Below are positions 1 to 13,139 of a stretch of 29,035 nucleotides of DNA, piece by piece; the first letter of the stretch is position 1, and each line of letters begins with the position of its first letter. The stretch spans positions 1 through 29,035 of the forward strand of contig JADHYX010000279.1 of assembly GCA_027604685.1 (NCBI GenBank). The letters are read 5' to 3'. The notes beneath the pieces were generated by a model that saw only the letters and a list, made by a program, of their open reading frames with translations, did no database searches and was not told the DNA's origin. The DNA comes from Lobulomyces angularis. Its lineage: Eukaryota; Chytridiomycota; Chytridiomycetes; Lobulomycetales; Lobulomycetaceae. A program made the position numbers and the translations under genes.

Positions 1-231
1 CCAAATTTAGTGCATGATAGCTTCTATTTTTTTTTCTTTTTTTTAATTTCCTAGTTAAAAAATATTCAAAAAAAAAATAAAAAATAAAAATTTTCTTTTA
101 TTCCATAGTTAAAATCATATTTTTTATTTTTATATTCAACTAATTATAAAATAACATAAAAATTTAAAAAAAAAGAAAAAGAGAAAAAAATGGTTTAAAA
201 TAAGAAAACACAAAAAAAAAAAAAAAAAAAA

Positions 232-2005
232 CTACAATTTGGAATATCCCAATTTCTTAATAAGACTATCTTCAAAATTAAAATTTTCTTGAAAATAATT
301 TTGAACCAAATTTAAAACAGAATTTGCACATCCCCAGCTCGATTGATATCCATATCCTCCATGTCCATAATTATGTATTAAAAAATATTTTTTATTATTC
401 CTATCTAAAGTAGATAAAAAAAAAAATGTACACTTGAGTAAATAGTGATTTTTATAAATAAAAATAAATTTTTTTTCACCTCTTTCTACTTTTCCTTCTA
501 ATCTAACTCCACCAATTCTTGAAGGTCGTAATCTGCAATTATAATAAAAAAAAGAACATTAAAAAAATTGAAAAAAATTGATATGTCATCTCCTACCCAA
601 CTTTATGCCCAATAATATCCACTTTACCATCCTCGTTAAGTAGTTCTGGGCATAATTTTACACATCGCTCTATTATTGCATCAGCTGTCTTCGTGCAAGG
701 CTGTAAATCACTGTCCAAAAAATTATAGTATAGTAATTAATAACAAATTTCTGTATTTCATACTAATTATGATGTTGGAATGTACCACCAAGTACTACTT
801 CATCACAACCTAATAAACAAGAAATAATGCATTTTAATATTGGTTTTTTAACAAAAAAAAATGCCTGGTCTTGGTATAACGTAAGTAAAGTCGTTTGCTT
901 GTAAATCTTCTGCATCCCCTATTTATTTTTTTCCAAAAAAAATAAAAAGTAAAGAAAAAATATAAATAGTACTTTTTTAAATAAAGTTAAATACCTGCAG
1001 TAACAGTGTAATTAACTTTAGGTGCTTTTACAATAACGGTTTGCCCTCTTGTTGCGTACACCAACTTATCATTAACTCCTGTAAATTAAATAACTTTATA
1101 TGAAAAAAAAAAAAAAGTTAATAGTGAGTTTGAATACCATTTAAAGACTGAGCCTGAAGGCCACTACAGTTCAGAACCACATCAGGATTATCAATATTTA
1201 ATTCGTGAATAGACTTAAATGTTTTGTGTTTAATTTTTCCCCCATTCAACTTAAATTGATTTAGTAACCATTGCAAATACTTTGGTACATTAATGCAATC
1301 TAAAATAATATATATTTTAAGTTTTTCATTAAAATTTTTATATTTGAAATATTTTCATTCTTCTTTATACAAGTTTGAAATTTAAACCCATAATTTTGGC
1401 CTACTGGTAAATCTTTCGCTTTAATTTCTTGAAAATCGGGAACAAAATTTTCATACCAAAGATTTTCAATTGTATTTTTTGAATATTCTAAAGCAGGAAC
1501 TAAAAAATATTTGAAAATTAAAAATAAACAAATAATTCCTCCTTTACTAACCTAACATTAAGCCTACTTCTTTATCATCAACTAACTTTTTAAAGGTATC
1601 AAATGAAATTTGATCCCACTCTTGATTTCTGTACTCATTCAAACTTGCCACCGCTAAAAAAAAAAAAAAAAGAATAAATAAAAATTTATTATAAATCAAA
1701 AAAAAAAAGAAATACATCTCCAATGAGCGCCAGCTGAAAAGGGATAATTTAACAAAAAAAAAATAAAGTTAATTTAAGATCAGGGTTACAATTTAAATCA
1801 CACCTTTCGGTGATGTGTATTTTTCATCTGTTGACCATGAGTCTGGGGACGCTTTAGTGTAAATAGTTACTGAATAGCCACTTAACTGAAGGAGTAATGC
1901 ACAAGTTAAACCTTAAATTGTTAATTTATTAAGTCCGTAACCAGTTAGATGAGATAACAAACCTTGTACACCTGCACCTAAGACATTAATTTTTCCTCTT
2001 GTCAT
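232..2005 (-). CDS. D-amino-acid oxidase family flavoenzyme (DAO/DDO), peroxisomal
   Basis: FAD-dependent oxidase that would deaminate D-amino acids to 2-oxo acids, ammonia and H2O2. The start ATG (2003-2005) leads into MTRGKINVLGAGVQG, the GxGxxG dinucleotide-binding motif. Later exons carry SPKAGAHWRS (the AGA-W block), NPDVVLNCSG, VYATRGQTVIVKAP, LRPSRIGGVRLEG with the substrate-binding arginine region, and the family signature HNYGHGGYGYQSSWG. The protein ends GYSKL, a canonical peroxisomal targeting signal type 1. Many short introns interrupt it, including an 18-nt micro-exon at 1716-1733 that supplies AGAHWR in frame. Most internal boundaries are approximate. Sequence alone does not settle whether the preferred substrates are neutral D-amino acids or D-aspartate. 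It is the first complete gene in the window and no functional partner lies beside it. Confidence 0.93.
1716..1733 (-). other. 18-nt micro-exon of the D-amino-acid oxidase gene
   Basis: The micro-exon is bounded by CAG on its upstream side and GTATTT on its downstream side (minus strand). It joins the preceding exon, ending CCG AAA G, to the following exon, beginning CG GTG GCA. The result reads SPKAGAHWRSVAS, which matches the conserved AGA-W block of D-amino-acid oxidases. Skipping it keeps the frame but deletes that block. Confidence 0.8.
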
Positions 2006-4122
2006 TAACGATAAGTTACCAAAAATATAGATATATAAATTTTTTTTTTTATTAAGAAAAAATTTTTTTTAAAAAAAATTTTGTGGTAAAATGGATAAAT
2101 TCAGATCAAATTACTTAAAAGAAAAAACATAATAATTTTTATAAAATGCAAAGCATATCTCAATTAATGATTAATTTTCTAGTTGTTCGATGACATTTAC
2201 GCATTGTTAAATATCTGATTTTATCATAATTGGTGATATTCATTAAAATTTTATTAATAAGGATAGAATTCCTAGGCTCCTTACCAAATTTATGTATACA
2301 TTTCTATTTTCAGTAATAGATCTTACTCGTTTTCCTTAAGATCATTTTTCATTGGTAATATAGTGTAATGATTTGATTTCCACAGTTGAAATAGGTTTTA
2401 ATACAAAAAGTTTTGATTTATTCTACAATTAAAATTGAATTTTGGTATTAAAATTTAAATAGCACTATCTCAATTTTTAAATGCAAAGTGTAAGCTTATT
2501 GTAACTATATGAATATTGAGTCTCCAGTTATAGCACCTTAACATCATAAAGTAAGAATTAATTAACAGTATGCAAATATTTCGAAATTTTGCTGTATATT
2601 GAAGGTACAAAGGATTAAAGTGACAGTTTTTTTCCTTCAAAATTTGTAGTTTTTATGTGAATGATTCTGATTATCAGATGCGCTTAACATGCTCATTTGA
2701 TGCTTTCTATAAACAAAATATGATGAATAAGATTTTTGTTTGATAAGATGATGGCACAGTGAGTATTTTCAAATGGATATCAGACTTAATAAGTTACAGA
2801 CTAGATTTTTTACCTACATGTATTATTCCAACTGTGCTGAGACAATTAACACTCTCTGCATTTCTCACCTGTTTATTGCACAATAAAAAGGTCATAAAAT
2901 TCAAATCAACCATGCATTGTTTATAAAAAAACAACAGTGTTTAATTCTATTAAATTGTAACGAGATACAGAAATATATTGCTCCATGTTACATAAAAAGG
3001 AGCAAAAGTTCTCTCATTCAAACTACAATTGTCAAATTTTGGCCTATTTTAGTGTGAGAACATTTTCCCAATGCTACATGCAATTTCCCAAAATGAGTAT
3101 CAAATGTGCAACTGTTACACAAGAAATTTAGAACACATACAAAAATTGGTATGCTCTGGTTTTATTATTTTCTAAAAAAAAAGTATAACTGTTAAATTTA
3201 AAATTTCTTTTTTATTAATATGATATTAGATCATTATTAGAAATTATGGAAATATTCGTTTTGCTTTTTTGTTGAAAATTCTATAATATCGGAATGAATT
3301 ACAAAATGATGATCAAAGCAGTACAGTTGCTGTGAAAATCAAAAATACTCAATTACGAAATTTTGTACAATTATCTTCATGTGAAATCACATGATCTTCA
3401 ATAGTTCTTAAAACTATGTCGGTGGCAGGATGTTTTTGAGCTCTCTTGGCTTGGCTGGCCTTCAATAAAAATAAACTTTGGTTGCATAAGGCTGGCTTTC
3501 TAAGTGATACGTTATGCATTTGGTCTGATACTGATTATCATAAGTTTAATTCAAGTACAAAGTCAAGTGCCCTTATGGATGTAACAGATATAACTGAGGT
3601 AATAGCAGTGATTGGGAAATGAATGACATTTAAAATTCAGTAGAAATTTAGATATTCTCACATCGAAATTTGCAAATAACTTTCGCATGTAACATAAAAA
3701 AACTATAATATCTTTTCTACAAATTTCAATATTAAAAAATGGAAGTAGCCAGCCTATTTATTTGAACAGAAATATTGGCTTGGCTGGCTGGCTGGCTTGG
3801 CTAGTGAAATAGCTGGCTATTAAGGGCCACTTGGTTTTCCTGCCATCGATCCATTCTTGGTACGAAAAGTGTTTTTTTCAGTTCCAATTATTAAATTGTC
3901 ATGTTCGGGTGTGACGGTTTCACAAATGAACACCATGCTACTTTTTAAAAATTGGTACTATAAAAGAGAAAATATTTTCCAAATTTTTTATTTTTTATTT
4001 TTTTTAATAAAAAAAAAACATCAAAAAATATACATAATTATTATATTTAATCTTTTCCTTTTTTCATAACTTTCAAGTCTTTATATTTTTTTTTTTTTTT
4101 AACAATCAAAAAATAAAAAACT
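2006..4122. other. Long intergenic region with few homopolymers and GGCT repeats
   Basis: No recognisable gene was found over about 2.1 kb. From about 2100 to 3850 the sequence is visibly more complex than elsewhere, since runs of ten or more A or T are nearly absent while every neighbouring spacer is full of them. It holds a cluster of GGCT/GGCTT repeats (about 3446-3500 and 3775-3803), an imperfect inverted repeat (3746-3759 with 3807-3819), and a 56-codon minus-strand ORF (3349-3519). It could be a decayed mobile element, a pseudogene, a non-coding RNA locus or ordinary spacer. I cannot choose between these from sequence. Confidence 0.6.
3746..3819. repeat. Inverted repeat around a GGCT/GGCTT microsatellite
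   Basis: The left arm tagccagcctattt (3746-3759) is nearly the reverse complement of the right arm aaatagctggcta (3807-3819). Between them lies a run of ggct and ggctt units (3775-3803). Related ggcttggctggc and ggctggc copies occur near 3446-3500. The arms could form a foldback with a loop of about 47 nt. Confidence 0.65.
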
Positions 4123-4364
4123 ATGGAACCAAATATCAAAAATAAACTCAGTAAATTAAAGTTAACTGAAACTGCTGACTCCAAACAAAAACATCAACAA
4201 ACTGAACCCTTTTTTTTCGATCATCATGGAGATTATTCCAGAAAACGGTAAAGTCTATTTTAAAAAAAAATTTTTTTTGTTTAATTTATTTTTTTTACTT
4301 CAGCAGTTGTTCAAAAGGAGGTGAACTCGAGCAAAGAATAAATCAAATTAAAATTCAAAATTAA
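4123..4364 (+). CDS. Small hypothetical protein, two exons, about 61 aa
   Basis: Exon 1 (4123-4247) begins MEPNIKNKLSKLKLTETA and ends in phase 2 at a GTAAAG donor. The intron (4248-4303) ends in a polypyrimidine tract and TTCAG. Exon 2 (4304-4364) gives RSCSKGGELEQRINQIKIQN and then TAA. The product is basic and hydrophilic, with a central PFFFDHHGDYSRKRR stretch and no signal peptide or membrane segment. I do not recognise a family. Support comes from the good splice signals, a frame that stays open across the junction, and composition less A/T-run-like than the surrounding spacer. It may be a regulatory micro-protein or a chance ORF, and the function is unknown. Confidence 0.45.
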
Positions 4365-4715
4365 AGTAACCTATTTCACTATCTGTCAAGGAAATTATCG
4401 TTAAAAAACAAAAAATAGATTTACTACAAACAATTTTTTGAATTTAAAAATAATATCCTTCTACATATATTTATGTTTTTTTCAAAATTTTTTTTTTTTT
4501 ATCAATTTTATTCTCTGTAACTATGTATTTTAAGGATTTTACTGCATCTTTTAATTTTCTTTATTTTTTTTTTTTTTTTACTTTTAAACTTTATAAATAT
4601 AATATTGAAAATTTTTAGTTTTATATATTTTATAGAAATGTACCAAAATAAATAAATAAAAAAAAGTATTACAAAAAAATCAACTATAAAAAACATTTCA
4701 TTCAATGTTTAAAAA

Positions 4716-6415
4716 CTATAAAAGATTTACTTTTATTTTACCATTAGAAGTATTAACTTCTAATTCCTGTTGATTGCCATATTCAATATGACCTTTATTT
4801 TTATTTTCAGAATCAAATATAATATGGTCTCCAACAATATCAGATTTTGCGTTTCTAGTGTTCAATGAAAATTTTCCTGCAAAATTAATCTACAAAAAAA
4901 AAAATTAAAAGTTACTAATAAAAAAAAAGCCTACCAATCCCAAGTTTACTGAACCATTACTAGTTTGAACCTTGACCCGTGTATTAAAAGATTTCATTTT
5001 CAATTTTTGCAGCTCTATTGAACCGTTAGTAGATTCGGCCTCAAACACAGTTACTACTGACATTTGTGTACCAGTGACTCTCCCATTGCTGGTGTGCACT
5101 AGAACATCGTTAAAATTGGCATTATCAAATATCATCATAGCATTTGATGACCTAAATGTAGAATAAGAATGTAGATGGCCGTTTTCGAAGTTCTTTTGAA
5201 AAAAAATTGAAATTATATTTTGTGCATCGTTTAATAGAATACCTCTACAGTGATTCTTCCATTGGTTGATTCAACAGAATTATCTTCTTCTACTTCCCCG
5301 TTTTTTATTGAAACGAGTCCATTAGAAGTTTCAACAATTGACTTCTTTACTTTAAAGTTTGACATTTCAATCCTTCCATTAGAACTTTTTGCACTAAATG
5401 ATTCAGTCTCAAAATTCTATAATTAAATAACGTAAAAAAAAATTTTCCCTTTAATTCAACTTTAAATTTCTTTTTTTTCTTACTTTAAGAAATACTCTTC
5501 CATTTGTAGTTTTTAAACTTAAATCTTTTTCTACATTCAACTTTAGATTTTTACTTTCTTCATTAGAAATTCTAAAGTTTGATGCACCAATTTTTAAATC
5601 TTTTAACTTGTCCTTTGGTAATTTTAATTTTAAGTTGATAACAATAATTTCACAAGTATTATAATAGAATCTCTCACATGATGAAGATCGAAATGTAGAG
5701 CAGTCTCCACTTGATAGACAGTTATTTCCTGCAGGAGCAGGTGGAGTCTAAAAAAAACAGAGGCAATGTTAAAATTCGAGGAAAAAAAATAAAAAGTTGA
5801 AAAATTGTTACATTTATCAATATCTCGTACACTCCATTTTCCTTTACTTCTGAAATATGAATTTGACCTCGGAGATATTCCGGAAAAATGTCAAAATCAA
5901 CGTCGGCTTTTACTTCAGCAACTTCATCCACCGAAATAAAAACATTCCCCTCTGCCATGCCATTAATAGTAAGCTTAAAATCATTACCGTCTTAAAAAAA
6001 AAAAAAAGCCTTAATTTTTATGTGTGTTAAGGTGATATTACTATATTGGTTAAAAGAGCTTTCGAACGGATTGCCCGAAGGATGGTACGGAATAAGATGA
6101 AAAGAGGTGCTAAACAATCTATAAGAAGCTAAATAAAATTCAAGTGTTAAGGTGGAAAAGAGCAAAAATAATTACCAACAGCAAAGGTTACGATTACAAC
6201 GATAAAGACAATAAAAGCAACTAGTTAAGAAACTTTCAGATAATAAATAAATTATAGAATATACAAATAGAGCAAATGACACACTTTGACAAGGACTTCA
6301 ACGCTGCAGGAACATCATGTACAAGCTTTTCAAAAAAAGTTGGTTTTCTTAATTCAATTCCATGCGAGTTTGGAAGAAGTAATGTGTATTCTGTAGAATT
6401 GCTGCTTGAAGTCAT
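4716..6415 (-). CDS. Membrane-anchored DUF4097 / adhesin-like repeat protein
   Basis: About 430 residues over roughly eight exons. The start ATG is at 6413-6415 (MTSSSNSTEYTLLLPN). A cytosolic-type N-terminus of about 40 residues precedes one hydrophobic helix (FAFIVFIVVIVTFAV), which suggests a type II topology with the bulk outside the cytosol. Next come a beta-rich segment and a cysteine-containing stretch (CLSSGDCSTFRSSSCERF). The C-terminal half is a ladder of at least seven T/S-N-G repeats, for example TTNGRVFL, SSNGRIEM, ETSNGLVSI, ESTNGRITVE, HTSNGRVTG, QTSNGSVNLG and NTSNGKIKV. This pattern is typical of DUF4097, a predicted beta-solenoid fold. The biochemical role of the family is not established, and 'adhesin' is only a family label. 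The protein stops at NLL, with no tail anchor. Internal splice sites are approximate. Confidence 0.8.
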
Positions 6416-6489
6416 TACAAATTAAGAATTGAAGGTAACAATTGATTTTTGTCTAAAAATAAATTGTGTATCCAAATTTTTTTATTTAA

Positions 6490-7777
<1,288 letters not shown>

Positions 7778-8089
7778 AACTTATTTTTTTATTTAATTTT
7801 TATTTTTATTTTTTTATTTTTTTTTTTTATTTTTCCACTCTATTTTTTTTTTTTTTGGGATTCAAAATAAAAAGAATTTTTTTTTTATACTTTTTAATAT
7901 AAATATAAATAAATATTTATTTTTATTCTATTTTGCTTATTTCTGTTTAATAAAAATGAAATAAAAAAACGTTTCCAGACAACAAAATACAGTATTTTTT
8001 AATAAAAAAAAAATTAAAAAATTATTTATTCTAAAATAATTAGCTTAAAAAAAAATTAAAATTTCTAATTCTTTTTATTTATTTTTTAT
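7778..8089. other. Convergent low-complexity spacer
   Basis: This is almost pure A/T with long T runs, lying between the ends of the convergent ERMARD-like and acid phosphatase genes. I see no coding sequence and no continuation of the ERMARD-like gene. Two candidate AATAAA-type polyadenylation motifs occur, as expected in such composition. Confidence 0.6.
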
Positions 8090-9229
8090 TTATTGCAACA
8101 ATTTGAAAGGAGTTGCAGTAGCATCTTTTTTACCCAAGTTTGGTAAGTTCCAGTTGGCATAGAGAGTAGCAGAAATACTATATTGGTCGTAAAAAGTATT
8201 GTCAGTCTGACCCTATTAAATATAAAGAAAAAAAAATTAAAATTAAATAAGAAAAAATAAAGTTAATAAAACTAACAGCTCTGGATTTAGCACCAGATCC
8301 CCAGATTGCAGTGTAAATTTGATTGCTGTTAAAAAAGTAAGACTCAGATTCATCGTATGTGACGACAAACAAAGTTCTGCCATCATCTAGTTTATCCAAC
8401 TTTGGTAAAAGGTAGTTGGTTAGGAAGTTTGCACTGTATTCGATGGTGGTATCATGACCTGGACTTGTTAATTACTTTTATAAAGATAATTTTTTTTTTT
8501 TACCATCATTTTTCATATCAGGAGTAATAAAGACAAACTGTTCAACAGTTTCACCAGTTTCCAACTTTCTTTCGAAATCTTTAAAAGATTGAATTTTTGA
8601 GCATCTAGCTGCATTGTCTCTAATATTATTAAAACTAATGAAAGGGTTGTGCTTTCTTTTGTAATCTCCAGAATCGCCTTTGAAGCAGCTGCCAGCAGGA
8701 TATCCTTGTTGATAAGTACCCCATGTTACTCCATTTTCTTCCTATTATTCAGATATTTTTTTTTTGTAATTAAAATTTCACTACTTAGTTTTTTTTACCA
8801 ATATATCAACTAGATTTCTGCCTGTAAGATCACTATTTTTTTTTTTTTTTTTATTAAAAAAAATGCATACTTTTGTAAATTTTTTTTTTTTTCTTTACAC
8901 ATTATTATCTAACAGAACACCTCTTTTATCACCACCAATAATTGCAACATAGTTTGGTTGAGAAGGATGAGCAATTCTGTAAGTTAATTTTATTTTTTTT
9001 AAATTATGTAGGAAAAAATTCTTCTTTACCCATGACTGTTTGAAAGTAGTACACCTCTACTTGCAATAGTTTTGAAGACATCATTTTTTATAACATTAGA
9101 ATAGTTTTCATTTTCAAAAATGGCGACAACTACTCTATCAAACCATTTTCCTTGTTTAAATGCAGAAGGAACTGAGGAAACAATTGATCCAAAAGTTAAA
9201 AGTATGCTTGTTACAACAGTGTATTTCAT
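8090..9229 (-). CDS. Secreted acid phosphatase / phosphoesterase (PF04185 family)
   Basis: About 290 residues in roughly six exons. The N-terminus MKYTVVTSILLTFGSIVSS is a clear signal peptide, so the enzyme is probably secreted or vacuolar. Family landmarks run in order: VVAIFENENYSNV, HGIAHPSQPNYVAIIGG, GRNLVDILEENGVTWGTY, KHNPFISFNNIRDN, TPDMKNDGHD, FVVTYDESESYFF and IYTAIWGSGAKS. They match fungal phosphate-repressible acid phosphatases, which share the fold of bacterial phospholipase C-type phosphoesterases and scavenge inorganic phosphate from extracellular esters. The C-terminus KLLQ carries no anchor. The upstream region holds three CACGTT cores resembling Pho4-type sites. Exon edges near 8880 and 8800 are the least certain, because poly-T tracts there blur the splice sites. 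Confidence 0.92.
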
Positions 9230-9344
9230 TAAATAATATTTATTGGTTTTTATCTTTAATTTTTAATAATTTTATTAAAACTTGTTAGATTAAATAGGTT
9301 TTTAAAATTTCTCCATTAACCCACACATGATTGTTAAATCTAAT

Positions 9345-9536
9345 ACACGTTCTATACATTTGCAGAATTTGTTATGGTACACTTTAAAATTTTTTTTTTT
9401 TTTTTGACCTTCTGTTTTGTTTCAACTGAAGGGAAAATCTTAAAAGACAGGGATTCTATTATAAAAATTTATCATTAAAACTTTTTTCTCAAAAAATTCC
9501 AAAGTGTAAAATTAAAAAAATAACACACGTTCTATA
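9345..9536. promoter_or_regulatory. Paired acacgttctata elements upstream of the acid phosphatase
   Basis: Identical 12-mers lie at 9345-9356 and 9525-9536, about 115 and 295 bp upstream of the phosphatase ATG. Each contains CACGTT, which in yeast is a lower-affinity core for the bHLH phosphate regulator Pho4. A third core occurs at 9719-9724 as AACGTG. Use by a Pho4-like factor here is inference. Confidence 0.35.
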
Positions 9537-10029
9537 TCATTATTTTTTTGGAAAAAAAAGTGCTCAACCAATTCCTCTCCACAATATATATATATGGTAC
9601 TTGTAAATGATTCCTATCTATTTATAAAGTTTCCATGAATCAAAAACACATTTTCATATTATTTTTTTATTTTTTATTATTTGAAATGGAAGAAGTGATA
9701 GATTGATGAAAAAAATATAACGTGGTAATGTTTTTTTTTATCTTACTTTTTTAATAATAATATTAATTATATAGGTATTTGAATAAAAAAAAAAAAATAA
9801 CAAAAAAGATTTTATTGTAGCAAATACTAATTATAGGTAATTTTTCAATTGTTATATTTTAATAAAGTAAGTATGTGGAGAAATTAGAATTGAGGGAGTA
9901 AAATAATTAAGGAATTTAAAGGATTTTTAAAAAGTGGTGCATACAGGGAGTAATTTAGTTAGATGATATTAATAGATGCTTTTAAATAATGTTTGGTGAG
10001 GTGAAATAGAGTGATAATATTAAATAAGC

Positions 10030-10090
10030 AATAGTGTAAAAGTAGAGTAATAAAATACTAAAAGTAATAGTGTAAAAGTAGAGTAATAAA
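10030..10090. repeat. Two direct copies of a 25-bp unit
   Basis: aatagtgtaaaagtagagta followed by ataaa occurs at 10030-10054 and again, identically, at 10066-10090. The period is 36 bp. Confidence 0.8.
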
Positions 10091-10413
10091 TACGTGGTAA
10101 TAGTGATAGATAATTGATAGTAATGATATAATACAAAGTAATTAAATGGATGATACTTTAGTAGAAATAAGATAGGCCAAGATGTTATAGCCATTATTAC
10201 AATAACAGATAATAAAAGTACTATGATAGTATTTAAATAGATAATAAATAAGATGATGATATGATTAAAAATAAATCGTAAATGATTAATAATAGTTAAT
10301 TCTTGTTAAAGGGATAGATGATATTACATATTATATGATGTTATTAGAATAAAAATAGTAATGTTGTAACATATTATTTTTTTATTAATAAAGTTGAAAT
10401 TTTACTGATTTCC

Positions 10414-10510
10414 AAGTAATTTTTATTAAAGTAAAATTTTAAAGCAATTTCTATTACTTGAGTAAATTTTCTCCAATTTAAAACGTAATTTTTATGACAA
10501 GTAAATTTTT
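10414..10510. repeat. Three imperfect copies of a roughly 28-bp unit
   Basis: Copies lie at 10414-10440, 10442-10470 and 10482-10510. Each reads roughly AANNAATTTYTATKA, then AGTAAA and a T-rich end. They sit 180-280 bp upstream of the zinc-finger start codon. Confidence 0.55.
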
Positions 10511-10690
10511 TTGCTTTTCCCACTCAAAAATATCCCGTCCTTTCCTGTCCTCTTCCTGTCCTTCCCGATCAGTCCTCAAAGGTGGCTTCTTTTTCCTTTT
10601 TTTTTTTTTTTTTTTATTCTTCTCTTCCTTCTAATCTTGTTTTTTATAATTTATTATCAAATTGAAATTTAAGAAAAACAACTACAAAAT

Positions 10691-12521
<1,831 letters not shown>

Positions 12522-12531
12522 NNNNNNNNNN
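12522..12531. other. Assembly gap (10 Ns)
   Basis: Ten consecutive N bases fall directly after a coding stretch ending NFGVCA. Ten is a common placeholder length, so the true gap size is unknown. What follows is AT-rich 3' flank. Confidence 0.98.
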
Positions 12532-12714
12532 AAAAAAAACTAATATTTTATTTAAAAATTATATAAAAATTATATAGTAAAAAAAAAAAAAAAAGAACTA
12601 AAATAAATTATTTTTTTTTTTTTTTTTTTTTGTATTGTAAATTGAAAAAAAAAAATTTAAAATAAAATCTTGGGAGTTTTGATATATATAAAAATTGTAT
12701 TCTTTTTTTTTTTT

Positions 12715-13108
12715 TTAATCTTGTGCAGTACCATCTCTAGGTCGATATTGTATACCTCTCTCCTGTAAAACATCAATTATCTCCTTTTTTTTTTTTTTTG
12801 TTAAAAATTTAATAAAAATTATAAAAATAAATTTAATTGTTAAATTTTTTTTTTACTTCAGGTAATAAACCAGAAATTCGCATAGCATAAAGACCTTTAG
12901 TAAATTTGTCAACCCTCTGCCATTTAGCAACCTTTTTTTTTTATTTTTTTAATTTTTTAATATCATTTTTTTTTTTTTTTACCCAACTTTTTTCAGGTTG
13001 CATTAATGCAATAAAACCATCAAACGTTCCACTTGTACATGAATTAATTCTTTTATTTGATCCTTGTAATCTTAAAACTTCATCACTAACAAAAAAAATA
13101 AATAAAAT

Positions 13109-13139
<31 letters not shown>

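Larger units (their letters stand above)
9230..10690. promoter_or_regulatory. Shared upstream region of the phosphatase and zinc-finger genes
   Basis: About 1.46 kb separates two divergent genes. No gene is supported inside it. It contains a 12-bp direct repeat acacgttctata (9345-9356 and 9525-9536), a third CACGTT core on the other strand (9719-9724), and a duplicated 25-bp unit (10030-10054 and 10066-10090). It also holds three imperfect copies of a roughly 28-bp unit (10414-10510) and a cytosine-rich pyrimidine tract just upstream of the zinc-finger gene (10532-10575). Regulatory function is inferred only from position. Confidence 0.5.

Noticed and set aside
1..231. Possible end of another gene at the window edge
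   Set aside because: Only A/T low-complexity sequence is seen, with no coding signal or splice-consistent frame.
3857..4069. 70-residue plus-strand ORF
   Set aside because: It ends in Phe/Lys/Ile encoded by A/T runs, lacks family features, and sits just upstream of the better-supported small gene.
4508..4705. 65-residue minus-strand ORF with a hydrophobic start
   Set aside because: It lies directly downstream of the DUF4097 gene in A/T low-complexity DNA. Composition alone explains the Ile/Phe/Lys content, so it is probably 3' flank.
9982..10194. 70-residue Leu/Tyr-rich minus-strand ORF
   Set aside because: It derives from the GTAATAG-type repetitive spacer, and its repeated YFYTI units simply reflect the 36-bp duplication.
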